A stretch of DNA of 64,000 nt from Murimonas intestini. Its GTDB lineage: Bacteria > Bacillota > Clostridia > Lachnospirales > Lachnospiraceae. Location of the stretch: positions 1-64,000 of the forward strand of contig QGGY01000020.1 of assembly GCA_003148945.1 (NCBI GenBank), in the 5' to 3' direction. The notes under the pieces are model-generated. The model worked only from the letters and a program-made list of their open reading frames with translations, was not told where the DNA came from and made no database searches. Of the stretch, positions 36,183-45,754 are shown one piece after another. A program made the translations under genes and the position numbers. Every line of letters begins with the position of its first letter. Position 1 is the stretch's first letter.

Positions 36183-36186
36183 TTTG

Positions 36187-37449
36187 TTAATTTGAAAACC
36201 TCTGTTTTGCCTTTCTGGCATCTTCTTTTAATTCTGATTTTAAAACTGCTGTCTGCTCTTTACATTTAGCTTTTACAGAGACTATCTTTTCTTCATATTT
36301 TTTGACTTTAGCAGCTTTATCAGATTCGCTCATCTTAGCATCCTTCTTTGCAGCTGTTATCATGTCTCTGTAATTTTTTATTTCTTCTGCAGCCTTTATA
36401 TTGACTGCCTCGATATTTTTATTGTTGGCATAGAAAAGTTTTAATTTAATTGCCGCCACAAGCTGCTTATTCACATTCGGGATAAGTACTGCAATTATCA
36501 GGATGAAACCGGTCAGGATCTTTCTGGAGTTAGCATCTACATTCATAAGTCCCAATGTATAGATGAGGAAAGCCATTATAAGAGTACCGATTACAGGACC
36601 ATATACTTTTCCCTTACCGCCGTTTGTGGACACTCCGCCAAGAACACAGATTGCGATGGCATCCAGTTCATATCCCGTACCCATTGTGGAGCTGACGCCG
36701 CCGCCCATACGTCCTACGAAGAAGATGGATGCAACGCCTGCCATAAAGCCCATAAGGATAAAAACAATCATTTTAGTCTTTTCTACATTAATTCCTGAGT
36801 AAGTGGCAACTGTAGGATTATTTCCTATGATGTAAAGCTTCCGCCCAAAAGTGGAACGGTGCAGTATCAGCATAAATACTACTGATATCAGCAGGAAGAT
36901 AATCAGGGATACAGGTATTCCCGCTATGTTTGTCCAGGCCAGCTGGGTATAGAAGGACGGGAAATTCTTCAGGACATTGACATCCATTATAATCTTTACA
37001 ATACCTCTGAAAAGCATAGAGGTTGAAATTGTAACAATAACGGCCGGCATCTTTATATATGCTACAAGATATCCGTTAAATGCGCCGCAGGCTGCACCCG
37101 CAATCAGTCCCAGTACAACACAGAGGAACATTGGGAGCCCCGCATCCATTGAAAGCCCTGTTGCCATAGAAGCCACGATCATAGTGGATGCCACGGATAC
37201 ATCAATATCCCCCAGCATCAGTATGAATATCATGCCCAGTACAAGCGGTGACAGGTCCATTCCCGACTGGATAATAGACTGTATCGTACCATTTGTAAAA
37301 TAAAGGCCCGGTTTTGCAACTATTAAAACTATATTTATCAGCACCAGTATGTAAATGAGGATCATTTCCCATTTTACCAGGAACTTTGATAATTTAAATT
37401 TTTCTTTTACCGCTAAATCTCTAACAGGTACTTTTGTTTCTCCACTCAT
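36187..37449 (-). CDS. rhamnose-type ABC permease with long charged C-terminal tail
   Basis: 420 residues. About 330 residues form a CUT2/RbsC-like permease with about 8-10 membrane segments and the family stretch VLGGVSTNGGKGKVYGPVIG. The last 85 or so residues are a Lys/Glu/Ala-rich helical tail that is absent from usual family members of about 330 residues. The tail would face the cytoplasm near the ATPase. The start overlaps the stop of the other permease by 1 base (TGATG). Confidence 0.82.
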   Translation of the reverse strand: MSGETKVPVRDLAVKEKFKLSKFLVKWEMILIYILVLINIVLIVAKPGLYFTNGTIQSIIQSGMDLSPLVLGMIFILMLGDIDVSVASTMIVASMATGLSMDAGLPMFLCVVLGLIAGAACGAFNGYLVAYIKMPAVIVTISTSMLFRGIVKIIMDVNVLKNFPSFYTQLAWTNIAGIPVSLIIFLLISVVFMLILHRSTFGRKLYIIGNNPTVATYSGINVEKTKMIVFILMGFMAGVASIFFVGRMGGGVSSTMGTGYELDAIAICVLGGVSTNGGKGKVYGPVIGTLIMAFLIYTLGLMNVDANSRKILTGFILIIAVLIPNVNKQLVAAIKLKLFYANNKNIEAVNIKAAEEIKNYRDMITAAKKDAKMSESDKAAKVKKYEEKIVSVKAKCKEQTAVLKSELKEDARKAKQRFSN

Positions 37450-38453
37450 CAGATTAAAGCACCCCTTTCCTTTAAGACTCGTTTTTCAACGGCTCTCTCA
37501 GTGAAGATATTGATGGCAACTGCCACAATAATGATCGCCCCCTGTATAGCATCCTGCCATACACTCAGCCCCGGAAGAAGGCTGATAAAGTAGGTGATAA
37601 CACTCATCATCAGAAAGCCTATGATGACACCGTCGATCTTGCCTTTTCCGCCGGTTATGCTTACACCGCCCAGGATACAGATAGCGATTGCTGTCATCTC
37701 ATAGCTCTCACCCATTCCATAGTAACAGATAGAGTAATTCGCTGTGTACAGCATTCCTGAAAGTCCTGCAAGTGCGCCCGAAATAACGAATGCAAGGAAT
37801 GTAACCTTTGCTTCTTTAATACCGGCTACCTGTGCGGATTCTTTGTTAGTTCCTATGGCGTAGATTCTTCTGCCCGGAGCCGTATAGCCCAGGAAAATCC
37901 CTGCCAGAATAAATACAATGATCACGATCCAGAGTATATTGTAGATTCCCAGGAACCTGCCTCCTGCAAAATTGGCGTATCCTTCTGTGAACTGATGGGG
38001 AAACCACCATTTTCCTCCGCTTGCCAGAAAGGCAAACCCGCGGAAAATATACATTGTACCCAGGGTAGCTATGATGGGGACCATCTTTAAATATCCCACA
38101 AGGAAACCATTAAAGGCGCCGCATACAATACCTATCCCAAGACCTAAAAGCACCCATACAAATGTGGGGACTTCCATATTGCTGCTCATAAGTGAGGAGC
38201 AGATAACGCCTGCCAAGCTCAGGGTGGATGCCACGGACAGGTCAATGCCGCCTGTGATGATAACCATCATGGAACCTACTGCCAGCAGTGCATAAACTGC
38301 ATTATTGCGGAGCATGTTCATAATAGAATTCATGGAATACATAGAAGGTGTGATGATTGCAGCAACTATAAGCAGAACTACAAAACCGACCAGAAGTCCG
38401 AAGTTTCTGTTTCCTGTGATTTTTTTAAAAACTGAAGTTTTCTGTTCCTTCAT
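37449..38453 (-). CDS. rhamnose-type ABC permease
   Basis: 334 residues, the normal CUT2 permease length. Many membrane segments, with GGIDLSVASTLSLAGVICSS and ILGGVSITGGKGKIDGVIIG as family marks. It pairs with the next permease, as RhaP does with RhaQ. It starts 2 bp after the ATPase gene stop. Confidence 0.88.
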   Translation of the reverse strand: MKEQKTSVFKKITGNRNFGLLVGFVVLLIVAAIITPSMYSMNSIMNMLRNNAVYALLAVGSMMVIITGGIDLSVASTLSLAGVICSSLMSSNMEVPTFVWVLLGLGIGIVCGAFNGFLVGYLKMVPIIATLGTMYIFRGFAFLASGGKWWFPHQFTEGYANFAGGRFLGIYNILWIVIIVFILAGIFLGYTAPGRRIYAIGTNKESAQVAGIKEAKVTFLAFVISGALAGLSGMLYTANYSICYYGMGESYEMTAIAICILGGVSITGGKGKIDGVIIGFLMMSVITYFISLLPGLSVWQDAIQGAIIIVAVAINIFTERAVEKRVLKERGALI

Positions 38454-38455
38454 GA

Positions 38456-39967
38456 TCAGTTATCCTCCCTCTCTTCTTTATGCTTCAGTGAAGCTTCCAG
38501 GATCATCTCCTGGGTCGTTCCCTCACTCTCAAACTCGCCGGTCACACGTCCTGACTTCATAACCACAATGCGGTCTGCCATACCCAGAACCTCCGGCATT
38601 TCTGACGATACCATGATAATGGCGTATCCGCTGGCAGCCAGCTCGTTCATGATCTCATAAATAGAATATTTTGCTCCAACGTCAATACCCTTGGTAGGCT
38701 CATCCAGGATCAATACCTTTAAATCACAGCTTAACAGCTTTGCAAATACTACCTTTTGCTGGTTACCTCCTGACAGAGAGGAAGGCGGCGCGCTGATATC
38801 CTTAGCTTTCAGCTGAATCTTCTGGCAAAGCTCGATCGCATTCTTTTCTTCCTCCTCCTGCTGGAGAATGATCCCGTTTTTCGTAAACTTCTTCATAACT
38901 GCAGATGAAACATTCTGGTATATGGGCAGCTCATTTACAAGCCCCTGTATCTGCCTGTCTTCCGGCAGAAGCCCAATCCCGTGTGCCAGAGCATCCACAG
39001 GACTGCCTATCTTCACTTCTTTCCCTTTCAGCTTGATACTGCCGCTGTCAGGATTCATGATTCCGTATATAGTCTGGCAAACTTCTGTACGACCTGCACC
39101 CACCAGACCTGTCAGAGCAAGTATCTCACCCCTTCTGACATTAAAGGATATGTTTTTAAAGTAGCCCTCTTTTGAAATATTATTAACTTCCAGAACTACC
39201 TCTCCAATTTTTGCTGTTTTCTCCGGGTACATCTGGCTGAGCTCACGCCCTACCATCTCAGCTATCAGCTTCTGGTTAGAGATCTTGTCCACGTCCCAGC
39301 TTCCTATGTACTGTGAATCACGGAATACAGTGACCCTTGAGGCCAGCCTGTACATATCTTCAAACTTATGTGTTATAAATATGATGGATACGCCTTCATC
39401 CCTCAGACGTTCAGCTATCTGGTAAAGCTGCTCGCACTCTGTCCTGGTAAGGGAAGCGGTAGGCTCATCCATGATCAGGATCCTGGCATCTCTTGACAGT
39501 GCTTTTGCAATCTCCACAAGCTGCTGCTGTGCAACACTTAAGGTGCCCATGGGTTTATTTACATCTATTTCCTGAGAAAGAGGCTCTATCAGTTCTTTTG
39601 CCCTCTTTGTCATTGTCTTCCAGTCATACAGACCTATCTTGTTTTTAATTTCCTGACCCATAAATATATTTTCAGTTACAGACAGATCAGGGAATGCTGT
39701 TACATGCTGGTATATAGCTGCGATGCCTAATTTAGCTGAATCTGCTGTAGAACGCAATGTTATCTTCTCATCTTCCAGAAGCATGACGCCGCTGTCCGGC
39801 TGATGCACACCCGTTATGACTTTAATGAAAGTTGATTTTCCTGCTCCGTTCTCACCCATCAGAGCATGTATCTCACCTTTCTTCAGCTGAAAATGAACAC
39901 CGTTCAAGGCTGTTACACCACCGAATGTTTTTACTACATCTTTCAGCTCCAGGATATAATCACTCAT
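38456..39967 (-). CDS. rhamnose-type ABC transporter ATP-binding protein
   Basis: 503 residues from the ATG at 39967; a GGAG ribosome site supports this over 40057. Two fused ATPase domains as in all CUT2 systems. The first has Walker A GENGAGKST and Walker B LIMDEPTASLT. The second has degenerate GLVGAGRTE and signature LSGGNQQK with Walker B LILDEPTKGID. It powers import through the two permeases. First gene of the operon. Confidence 0.9.
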   Translation of the reverse strand: MSDYILELKDVVKTFGGVTALNGVHFQLKKGEIHALMGENGAGKSTFIKVITGVHQPDSGVMLLEDEKITLRSTADSAKLGIAAIYQHVTAFPDLSVTENIFMGQEIKNKIGLYDWKTMTKRAKELIEPLSQEIDVNKPMGTLSVAQQQLVEIAKALSRDARILIMDEPTASLTRTECEQLYQIAERLRDEGVSIIFITHKFEDMYRLASRVTVFRDSQYIGSWDVDKISNQKLIAEMVGRELSQMYPEKTAKIGEVVLEVNNISKEGYFKNISFNVRRGEILALTGLVGAGRTEVCQTIYGIMNPDSGSIKLKGKEVKIGSPVDALAHGIGLLPEDRQIQGLVNELPIYQNVSSAVMKKFTKNGIILQQEEEEKNAIELCQKIQLKAKDISAPPSSLSGGNQQKVVFAKLLSCDLKVLILDEPTKGIDVGAKYSIYEIMNELAASGYAIIMVSSEMPEVLGMADRIVVMKSGRVTGEFESEGTTQEMILEASLKHKEEREDN

Positions 39968-40023
39968 CCTTTTTTTCTCCTTTCCCCTTCGTTTACACGT
40001 TTTTCGTGTTCGCTCATAAATCC

Positions 40024-40051
40024 ATAATACGCAAATTTTACATGTAATCAA
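40024..40051 (-). promoter_or_regulatory. possible promoter of the rhamnose-type importer
   Basis: Minus strand: -35 TTGATT (40046-40051), 16-bp spacer, -10 TATTAT (40024-40029). Modest match, as expected for a promoter needing an AraC-type activator. It lies in the divergent region 39968-40194 with the AraC gene promoter. Confidence 0.5.
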
Positions 40052-40099
40052 TATCAAAAATTGTTTTTACGGTATAGAAACTTGTTTTTTTGAACATAA

Positions 40100-40128
40100 T
40101 TGCCATTCAAACACAAAAATGTTATAAT
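40100..40128 (+). promoter_or_regulatory. promoter of the AraC-family gene
   Basis: Plus strand: -35 TTGCCA (40100-40105), 17-bp spacer, -10 TATAAT (40123-40128). Start near 40135. This rules out the ATG at 40090 and supports the GTG start at 40195. Confidence 0.8.
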
Positions 40129-40194
40129 AATTATACACTTTTACAACCCCCATGCATTTTTGACGAATTTAGAACAAAACAGGAGGATTTTCTA

Positions 40195-41049
40195 GTGAAA
40201 CTACCAAAACGTATCTTTCCGGATGACTATTTCAAAAAAGTGAATAAATGTACTTCTCAAACTGAAAGTCTGCCCTTTTACATAAAAGAATGCGGTTACT
40301 GTAATGAAAGAAAGTTCGTGCTTGGAAACACAAATAATTTTTCAGATATCCTGCTGCTCTATCCTGTCTCAGGTGTTGTCCGGTTTACCAAGAACCAGAC
40401 TACCCAGTTCATCCATCAGGACAATATTATTATATCCGCCTGCAACACTCCTCTGATATTTACCCGGGCAACTAAGAACTGGGAATTCTTTTACATAATT
40501 GTCAGGGGATCACATGCCAAGCTCTATTATAACCTGATCCGAAACAGCTCCAGTGTCCTGCCGGGAAGTCCTCTGAATAAAATACTTGACTATTTTATTG
40601 AAGCTGCAGACCTGAACTTTAATAAAGAACTGTATACTGATATGAGAGCCAGCCTGATCATACATAATATTTTCTTCGAGCTTTACAATATATCCTATAA
40701 TATACTCAAAACAAAGGCCATCACTCCTGTGCAGGAAACTGTTATTAACCAGTGCCTTAAATACATAGAGCACAATTATAAAAATGATCTTGATATCGAT
40801 ACGATCTGCAATGAGGTCAGCTTTTCCAAATATTATTTCTGTAAACTTTTTAAGGATCATATGGGAATAACCATCCATCAGTATGTGAGCGAGTTCCGTG
40901 TCAATAAATCAAAAGAGCTCCTCACATATTCAAAGCTGTCAATTAATGCCGTAGCCGCGTCTGTGGGTTATAAAAATCCGCTGACCTACAGCCGCGCATT
41001 TGAAAAATCCATGCATATGACTCCCAGCGAGTACAGGAAGAACTTCTGA
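40195..41049 (+). CDS. AraC-family transcriptional regulator
   Basis: 284 residues from GTG at 40195, which has AGGAGG 8 bases upstream; the in-frame ATG at 40090 lies before the promoter -10 box. The N-terminal part (about 20-140) is an AraC-type cupin-like sensor. The C-terminal 100 residues hold two helix-turn-helices: INQCLKYIEHNYKNDLDIDT leading to CNEVSFSKYYFCKLF, and INAVAASVGYKNPLTYSRAF. It lies between and divergent from the importer operon, so it probably activates it when the sugar is present. The kinase-epimerase pair is a second possible target. Confidence 0.9.
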   Translation: MKLPKRIFPDDYFKKVNKCTSQTESLPFYIKECGYCNERKFVLGNTNNFSDILLLYPVSGVVRFTKNQTTQFIHQDNIIISACNTPLIFTRATKNWEFFYIIVRGSHAKLYYNLIRNSSSVLPGSPLNKILDYFIEAADLNFNKELYTDMRASLIIHNIFFELYNISYNILKTKAITPVQETVINQCLKYIEHNYKNDLDIDTICNEVSFSKYYFCKLFKDHMGITIHQYVSEFRVNKSKELLTYSKLSINAVAASVGYKNPLTYSRAFEKSMHMTPSEYRKNF

Positions 41050-41114
41050 TCTGGACTGCACGCCCCTGCTTGTCCATGAAAGATACGCTATAACATATAT
41101 TATATGCCGGCATT

Positions 41115-41182
41115 AAAAAAGAAGAACAGCCCGGGCAATTTTATCTGAAAGATTTCTGCCTGCAGCTGTTCTTCTTTTTTTA
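41115..41182. terminator. bidirectional terminator
   Basis: A 16-bp stem AAAAAAGAAGAACAGC (41115-41130) with GCTGTTCTTCTTTTTT (41165-41180), T-tract on the plus side and A-tract on the left. It separates the convergent AraC gene and the sugar-kinase gene. Confidence 0.85.
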
Positions 41183-41218
41183 TTTTTATTTCTATAATCC
41201 GGTTACTCCCTGCCCTGA

Positions 41219-42739
41219 TCAGTTTCTGAAACATTTCCAGGCAGGCGCCAGAGCTTCTATAACGCTCCTGTATGTTCTGTATTTCTCCTCATAAATTTCT
41301 TTGTATTCTATCCTGGGATATACTGTTTTTGTTATCTTCACAGTTTTATTTATGCCATCCTGGTAGTCGCTATAGATACCTGCAGCTATTCCTGCCGCTA
41401 TGGCTGCACCCTGTGCTCCCAATTCTTTGTCTTCAATAACATCCACAGGAATCTGAAGTACATCAGCAAAAATCTGTACCCAGACGTCTGAGTTTGCTGC
41501 ACCTCCTGAAAGCCTTATGCTCCGGGGCTTCTCCCTGTTTCGAAGAAGCTTGTTCACATGAGTCAGGTGTGAGAATACGATTCCCTCATATACTGCCCGA
41601 AGCATATGACGTTTATTGTGATAGCCTGTCAGGCCTATAAACGTACCTTTTGCCAGAGGATCCTCATTTGAACCATTGAGGAAGGGCAGGAATATCACAT
41701 TTGATTCCTTCGGGTCCACTGATGCCACCCATTCATTTGTGATATCATATACAGATCCTCCTTCAGCCTTCGCTTCAGCCTTTTCATAGCCCATGAGATT
41801 TCTGATGAACCATTCCATATTTCCCGCAGATGTGGGACTGCTCTCCTCTATAAGGTAATATCCCGGTATGCAGAACATAGAATTTAATGCTACTGTGCCA
41901 TTCACTATCGGTTCCCGGGCAATATACTCATTGATGCTCCATGTCCCTGCTATCATGCACATCTGGCTCTCATCTGAAAGGCCGGAAGCTATACCGCAGG
42001 CATCTACGTCAAACATGCCTGCTGCTGCCGGGATTCCCGCCGGAAGAAGAGTCTTCTCACTCACTTCACGCGTTATGCATCCGCATACATCTGCTGAATA
42101 CATAAGAGGCGGCAGCTTGTCATATATCTCTTCCAGTCCGTAGAGTGCCAGAAGCTCCCTGTCATATTCCTTTGTGTTCATGTTTACCAGATTTCCCCCG
42201 GTAAAATCCGTATACTCAGCAAAGGCTTCACCTGTAAGCTTGTACCTGATATAATCCTTTACAGAAAATATGTATTTTGTCTTCTCAAGTACCTGTGGTT
42301 CATGGTCCCTCAGCCATGCCAGAAGGGCCACCGGCTGGCAGGCCAGGATCTCCTGGAATGTCTTCTCATAGACTTTTTCTTTTGTCCCGTCCTCAGACCA
42401 CTTCTCAATATACTCCCACGCCCTCATATCTGTGGAAATGATACCGTTATAGGCAGGCCTTCCATCCTCACCCACCAGGTAAAGCCCTTTGCCATGGCCT
42501 GAAAAAGATACGCCCTGGATATCAGAAGGGTTGATGCCGCTCTTCTCTATTGCCTCCCTGACGGCCCTGGCATTTACCTCCCAGAGTTCGTCCATATCGC
42601 GCTCAGTGTAACCAGGCTTCGGTGTGATCGTCTCTGTGGGCACACTGGCTACTGCTATCTGATTCCCATTTTCATCAAAAATACTTGCCTTTGAAAAAGT
42701 CCCCCCATTGTCAATGCCCATTAAATAGTTCATATGCAT
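41219..42739 (-). CDS. FGGY-family sugar kinase, L-xylulokinase-like (LyxK type)
   Basis: 506 residues. ATP-fold start LMGIDNGGTFSKASIFDENG, substrate region SFSGHGKGLYLVG, and a C-terminal IRLSGGAANSDVWVQIFADV, all FGGY. The 'DNGGTFSKA' start and 'SGHGKGLY' are typical of the L-xylulokinase (LyxK/SgbK) group. The stop of the epimerase gene directly abuts this start, and epimerases of that type act on L-xylulose 5-phosphate, which strengthens the assignment. The fate of the product beyond L-ribulose 5-phosphate needs an AraD-like enzyme encoded elsewhere. Confidence 0.83.
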   Translation of the reverse strand: MHMNYLMGIDNGGTFSKASIFDENGNQIAVASVPTETITPKPGYTERDMDELWEVNARAVREAIEKSGINPSDIQGVSFSGHGKGLYLVGEDGRPAYNGIISTDMRAWEYIEKWSEDGTKEKVYEKTFQEILACQPVALLAWLRDHEPQVLEKTKYIFSVKDYIRYKLTGEAFAEYTDFTGGNLVNMNTKEYDRELLALYGLEEIYDKLPPLMYSADVCGCITREVSEKTLLPAGIPAAAGMFDVDACGIASGLSDESQMCMIAGTWSINEYIAREPIVNGTVALNSMFCIPGYYLIEESSPTSAGNMEWFIRNLMGYEKAEAKAEGGSVYDITNEWVASVDPKESNVIFLPFLNGSNEDPLAKGTFIGLTGYHNKRHMLRAVYEGIVFSHLTHVNKLLRNREKPRSIRLSGGAANSDVWVQIFADVLQIPVDVIEDKELGAQGAAIAAGIAAGIYSDYQDGINKTVKITKTVYPRIEYKEIYEEKYRTYRSVIEALAPAWKCFRN

Positions 42740-43582
42740 TTACCTTTCCTTATCCAATATTCTGGCCATCCTGTTCTGTGCTGACTTCAGGTCAGCTTCC
42801 CAGGCAGGGCTTCCCTTATACCAGAATTCTGTCACAAATCTGCGGACACCTGTCTCCCACGCTGTATCTATCGTTTTCTGGAAATCCACATGGCCTGTTC
42901 CGTATGGCACCTCTCTGAATATACCGGGAAGAGTTTCTTTTAAGTGCATTGCCACTGTATGGCCTTTTCCGCATCTGATATCCTCATACACGTCAGTGCC
43001 GTATGTAAGAGCGGCATTTTTAATATTTCCACAGTCCGGATATACATTCAGGTAAGAAGAATCTATCTTCTTCACATAACGCATAGCCTTTTCAACTGTA
43101 TTCATAAACTCTGTCTCCATTGTCTCGAATCCCAGAAGAACTCCTGCCCTGGAAGCCATATGTACTGCCTTCTCCAGATTTTCTTCAAACCTTTTTACTG
43201 TATCAGGGGTGGATTCCTCATAATAGACATCATAGCCTGCCAGCTGAATGATGCGTATTCCCAGATCTTCAGCCAGACCGATGGCTTTTTCCATTATCTC
43301 CATTCCTCTTTTACATGTATCTTCATCAGCGCTGCCCAGCGGATATTTTCTGTGTCCGCTCAGACACATGCTGCCGGCATGGATTCCCTCTCCATACATG
43401 GTCTTTACCAGTCTGAGGCGTTCGTCCTTTGTCCAGTCCAGTCTTGAGAGCTTTGCATCCGTCTCATCAATACTGAGCTCCACAAAATCAAACCCGGCTT
43501 TCCTGGCTGACTTCAGCTTTTCCTTGAAGCTTAAAGTCTCCGGCATTGCTTTCTCATAAAGCCCCAATGTATAATTCTTCAT
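42740..43582 (-). CDS. L-xylulose-5-phosphate 3-epimerase (UlaE/SgbU type)
   Basis: 280 residues from the ATG at 43582, giving the normal UlaE N-terminus (YTLGLYEKAMPETLSFKEKL); the ATG at 43648 would overlap gatD. TIM-barrel xylose-isomerase-like fold with FDFVELSIDE, LGIRIIQLAGYDVYYEES, and metal ligands probably Glu in FETMETEF, Asp in VYPDCGN, His in MHLKE and Glu in FVTEFW. It converts L-xylulose 5-phosphate to L-ribulose 5-phosphate. Next to the matching kinase. Confidence 0.88.
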   Translation of the reverse strand: MKNYTLGLYEKAMPETLSFKEKLKSARKAGFDFVELSIDETDAKLSRLDWTKDERLRLVKTMYGEGIHAGSMCLSGHRKYPLGSADEDTCKRGMEIMEKAIGLAEDLGIRIIQLAGYDVYYEESTPDTVKRFEENLEKAVHMASRAGVLLGFETMETEFMNTVEKAMRYVKKIDSSYLNVYPDCGNIKNAALTYGTDVYEDIRCGKGHTVAMHLKETLPGIFREVPYGTGHVDFQKTIDTAWETGVRRFVTEFWYKGSPAWEADLKSAQNRMARILDKER

Positions 43583-43644
43583 ATTCTGCCCTTTCCCTAA
43601 ATGAATAGACCTCCTGTCCCTGATCATCAGTTTGATCCGGACAT

Positions 43645-44382
43645 TCATTTTCCTTTTCCGCTGCTCTTAACAAACCTGTCTATAATATATTGGTTTGCCT
43701 CTATCTCCTGCCTGTCATCTAATGGCTCAAGAGATATTTTCTGTCCTGTCTGCCTTTCAAGGGCATTTCTGATCAAATAGTCAGCCACATGAGGATTTTT
43801 TGGCAAAAGCGGACCATGCAGGTAAGTACCTATCACATTTTTATATACTACGCCTTCCTCATCTGACTTGCCGTCGTTCCCAAAACCATAAAGAACCTTG
43901 CCAAGAGCCTTATTTTTCTTAATGTAGGTGCGCCCTCCGTGGTTTTCAAATCCAACTACAGGACGGTCAAAAAGATCACTTTTTATAACAACATTATCAA
44001 TGAGCCTGCCGTCCCCCTGCTCTGTGTACAGATCCACCAGCTTCAGCCCCTCCATGAAGTCACTGCCTGTCTTATAATAATTTCCAAGGAGCTGGTAACC
44101 GCCGCACACTGCGATCACTACCCCATTATCTTCCACATAAGCCTTAAAATCTTTCTGGATAGTCTGCAGCTTTTCACAAACAAGCTTCTGCTCCCTGTCA
44201 GACCCGCCTCCTAACAGCACGATGTCCAGCTCTGAAAAATCTATTCTGTCCTCTATTCTGAATTCTACTGTCTCAGCCTCTATCCCTCTCCACTGGCAGC
44301 GCTTCATCAGGCACTGGATATTTCCCCTGTCACCATAAAGATTCAGAAGGTCAGGATAAAGATGTCCTATAGTCAGCTTCAT
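43645..44382 (-). CDS. gatD: lipid II isoglutaminyl synthase, glutaminase subunit GatD
   Basis: 245 residues, class I glutamine amidotransferase-like (CobB/CobQ group). The nucleophile is Cys93 in VCGGYQLLG and the base His189 in GTYLHGPLLPKN. LYGDRGN near the N-terminus is typical. It supplies ammonia to MurT for turning the D-Glu of the lipid II stem peptide into D-isoglutamine at the membrane. It overlaps murT by 4 bp (ATGA). Confidence 0.92.
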   Translation of the reverse strand: MKLTIGHLYPDLLNLYGDRGNIQCLMKRCQWRGIEAETVEFRIEDRIDFSELDIVLLGGGSDREQKLVCEKLQTIQKDFKAYVEDNGVVIAVCGGYQLLGNYYKTGSDFMEGLKLVDLYTEQGDGRLIDNVVIKSDLFDRPVVGFENHGGRTYIKKNKALGKVLYGFGNDGKSDEEGVVYKNVIGTYLHGPLLPKNPHVADYLIRNALERQTGQKISLEPLDDRQEIEANQYIIDRFVKSSGKGK

Positions 44383-45719
44383 ATCTTTTCCTCCTCCATC
44401 TTCTTAAGTACATTTCTGGTTGAAAACAGAGCTGTATAATTGACAAGAACATAAAGGTTGCCTATGCCGTTTTCAAGTCTTTCCCGGATGGCTCCCTCCA
44501 CACTTGAATCCAGCCTGGAAGGTATGTCAACATATTTCAGCCTCAGTCTCATATCCTGGCATCTGAGCCCGCTTACTGTAATAGAGTTTACATTTGCATC
44601 CTTAAACCTGTCAAAATCCACGTCCCAGAGCCATGAGATATCAATGCCATCCTGGTCATTATCATTGATGACAATGATAAGATCCTTAAGTGATTCATCC
44701 TGAATGACAGCTGATATATTCTGATTGAAGCCGGCCGGATTCTTAGCCAGATTCAGGATCACGTCTGTATCCCCTATCCTGAAATTTTCCATCCTACCAT
44801 TCTGAGGATTGAATTCATCCAGCATCTTCTGGAAATTCTTTACCTCCATTCCTGCACAGCGGCAGGCTGCATAAGCCGCCAGGATATTATAAACATTATA
44901 GAATCCCCGGTATCCTGCTGATATTCTCTTTCCCTCTATCTCAAAGGAAAGCCTGCTCCCCACCTCTATGTTCTTTGCATCAAAGTCAAGGGGCGGCCTT
45001 TTAAATCCGCAGTTGGGACATTCATAATCTCCAAGCTGGCTGTAGTGGTAAAAATGGTAAGACAGCTTTTCACCACAGCGCTTGCAGAATTGTCCTTCTC
45101 TGATCTCCCTGGTGTCTTCCTCCTCTATCACCTGCCCGCCGATGCCATATGTACGGTAATCATTATTGCTTTCCATGGCCAGATAGGCTGACAGGGAATC
45201 GTCCCCATTGACGATAACAGTCATCTCAGGAGCCATATCCATGGCTTTTCTGAGCAGATCCATAGTAATATCGATCTCCCCGTAACGGTCCAGCTGATCC
45301 CTGAACAGGTTAGTAAGAACCATATAATCAGGTGCAAAATGAGGCAGGATCCTCACCGTGGAGGCCTCATCTATCTCAATGCATGCGTAATCCGCATCTA
45401 ATTTTCCATTTAACTTAGTTGAAAGCACAAACGCAGAAACCACACCATTTATCATATTTGATCCGGTATGGTTGCATACTACTTTTTTCCCCTCTGCCTC
45501 AATTGCAGAGCAAAGCAAATTATTTGTTGTTGTCTTCCCATTTGTTCCGCAGACTACGAAAATCTTCTCTCTTACTTCCTGCGAAAGCTCCTTTAAAATA
45601 CCAGGATATATCCTGATAGCCAGCTGTCCTGCAAGGGTTACACCCTGCCGCCCTGTAAGGCGGCAGGCTGTTCCTATGATTTTCGAAGTCCAGACTGCCA
45701 GTAATCTGCGTATCTTCAT
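44379..45719 (-). CDS. murT: lipid II isoglutaminyl synthase, ATP-binding subunit MurT
   Basis: 446 residues, Mur-ligase fold. ATP loop CGTNGKTTTN (57-66), then the zinc ribbon with two Cys pairs typical of MurT (CKRCGEKL and ECPNCGF, roughly 205-235), and the C-terminal MurT/DUF1727 domain containing NLAKNPAGFNQ. It activates the D-Glu alpha-carboxylate in lipid II with ATP, and GatD delivers ammonia. Directly downstream of gyrA (35-bp gap), which probably gives it high constitutive expression. Confidence 0.93.
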   Translation of the reverse strand: MKIRRLLAVWTSKIIGTACRLTGRQGVTLAGQLAIRIYPGILKELSQEVREKIFVVCGTNGKTTTNNLLCSAIEAEGKKVVCNHTGSNMINGVVSAFVLSTKLNGKLDADYACIEIDEASTVRILPHFAPDYMVLTNLFRDQLDRYGEIDITMDLLRKAMDMAPEMTVIVNGDDSLSAYLAMESNNDYRTYGIGGQVIEEEDTREIREGQFCKRCGEKLSYHFYHYSQLGDYECPNCGFKRPPLDFDAKNIEVGSRLSFEIEGKRISAGYRGFYNVYNILAAYAACRCAGMEVKNFQKMLDEFNPQNGRMENFRIGDTDVILNLAKNPAGFNQNISAVIQDESLKDLIIVINDNDQDGIDISWLWDVDFDRFKDANVNSITVSGLRCQDMRLRLKYVDIPSRLDSSVEGAIRERLENGIGNLYVLVNYTALFSTRNVLKKMEEEKI

Positions 45720-45754
45720 CTACACTGCCCTCATTTTATTATTTATTTCCCAGA

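Noticed and set aside
40090-40194. N-terminal extension of the AraC-family protein
   Set aside because: The ATG at 40090 lies upstream of a strong promoter, so the message would not include it; GTG 40195 has AGGAGG.
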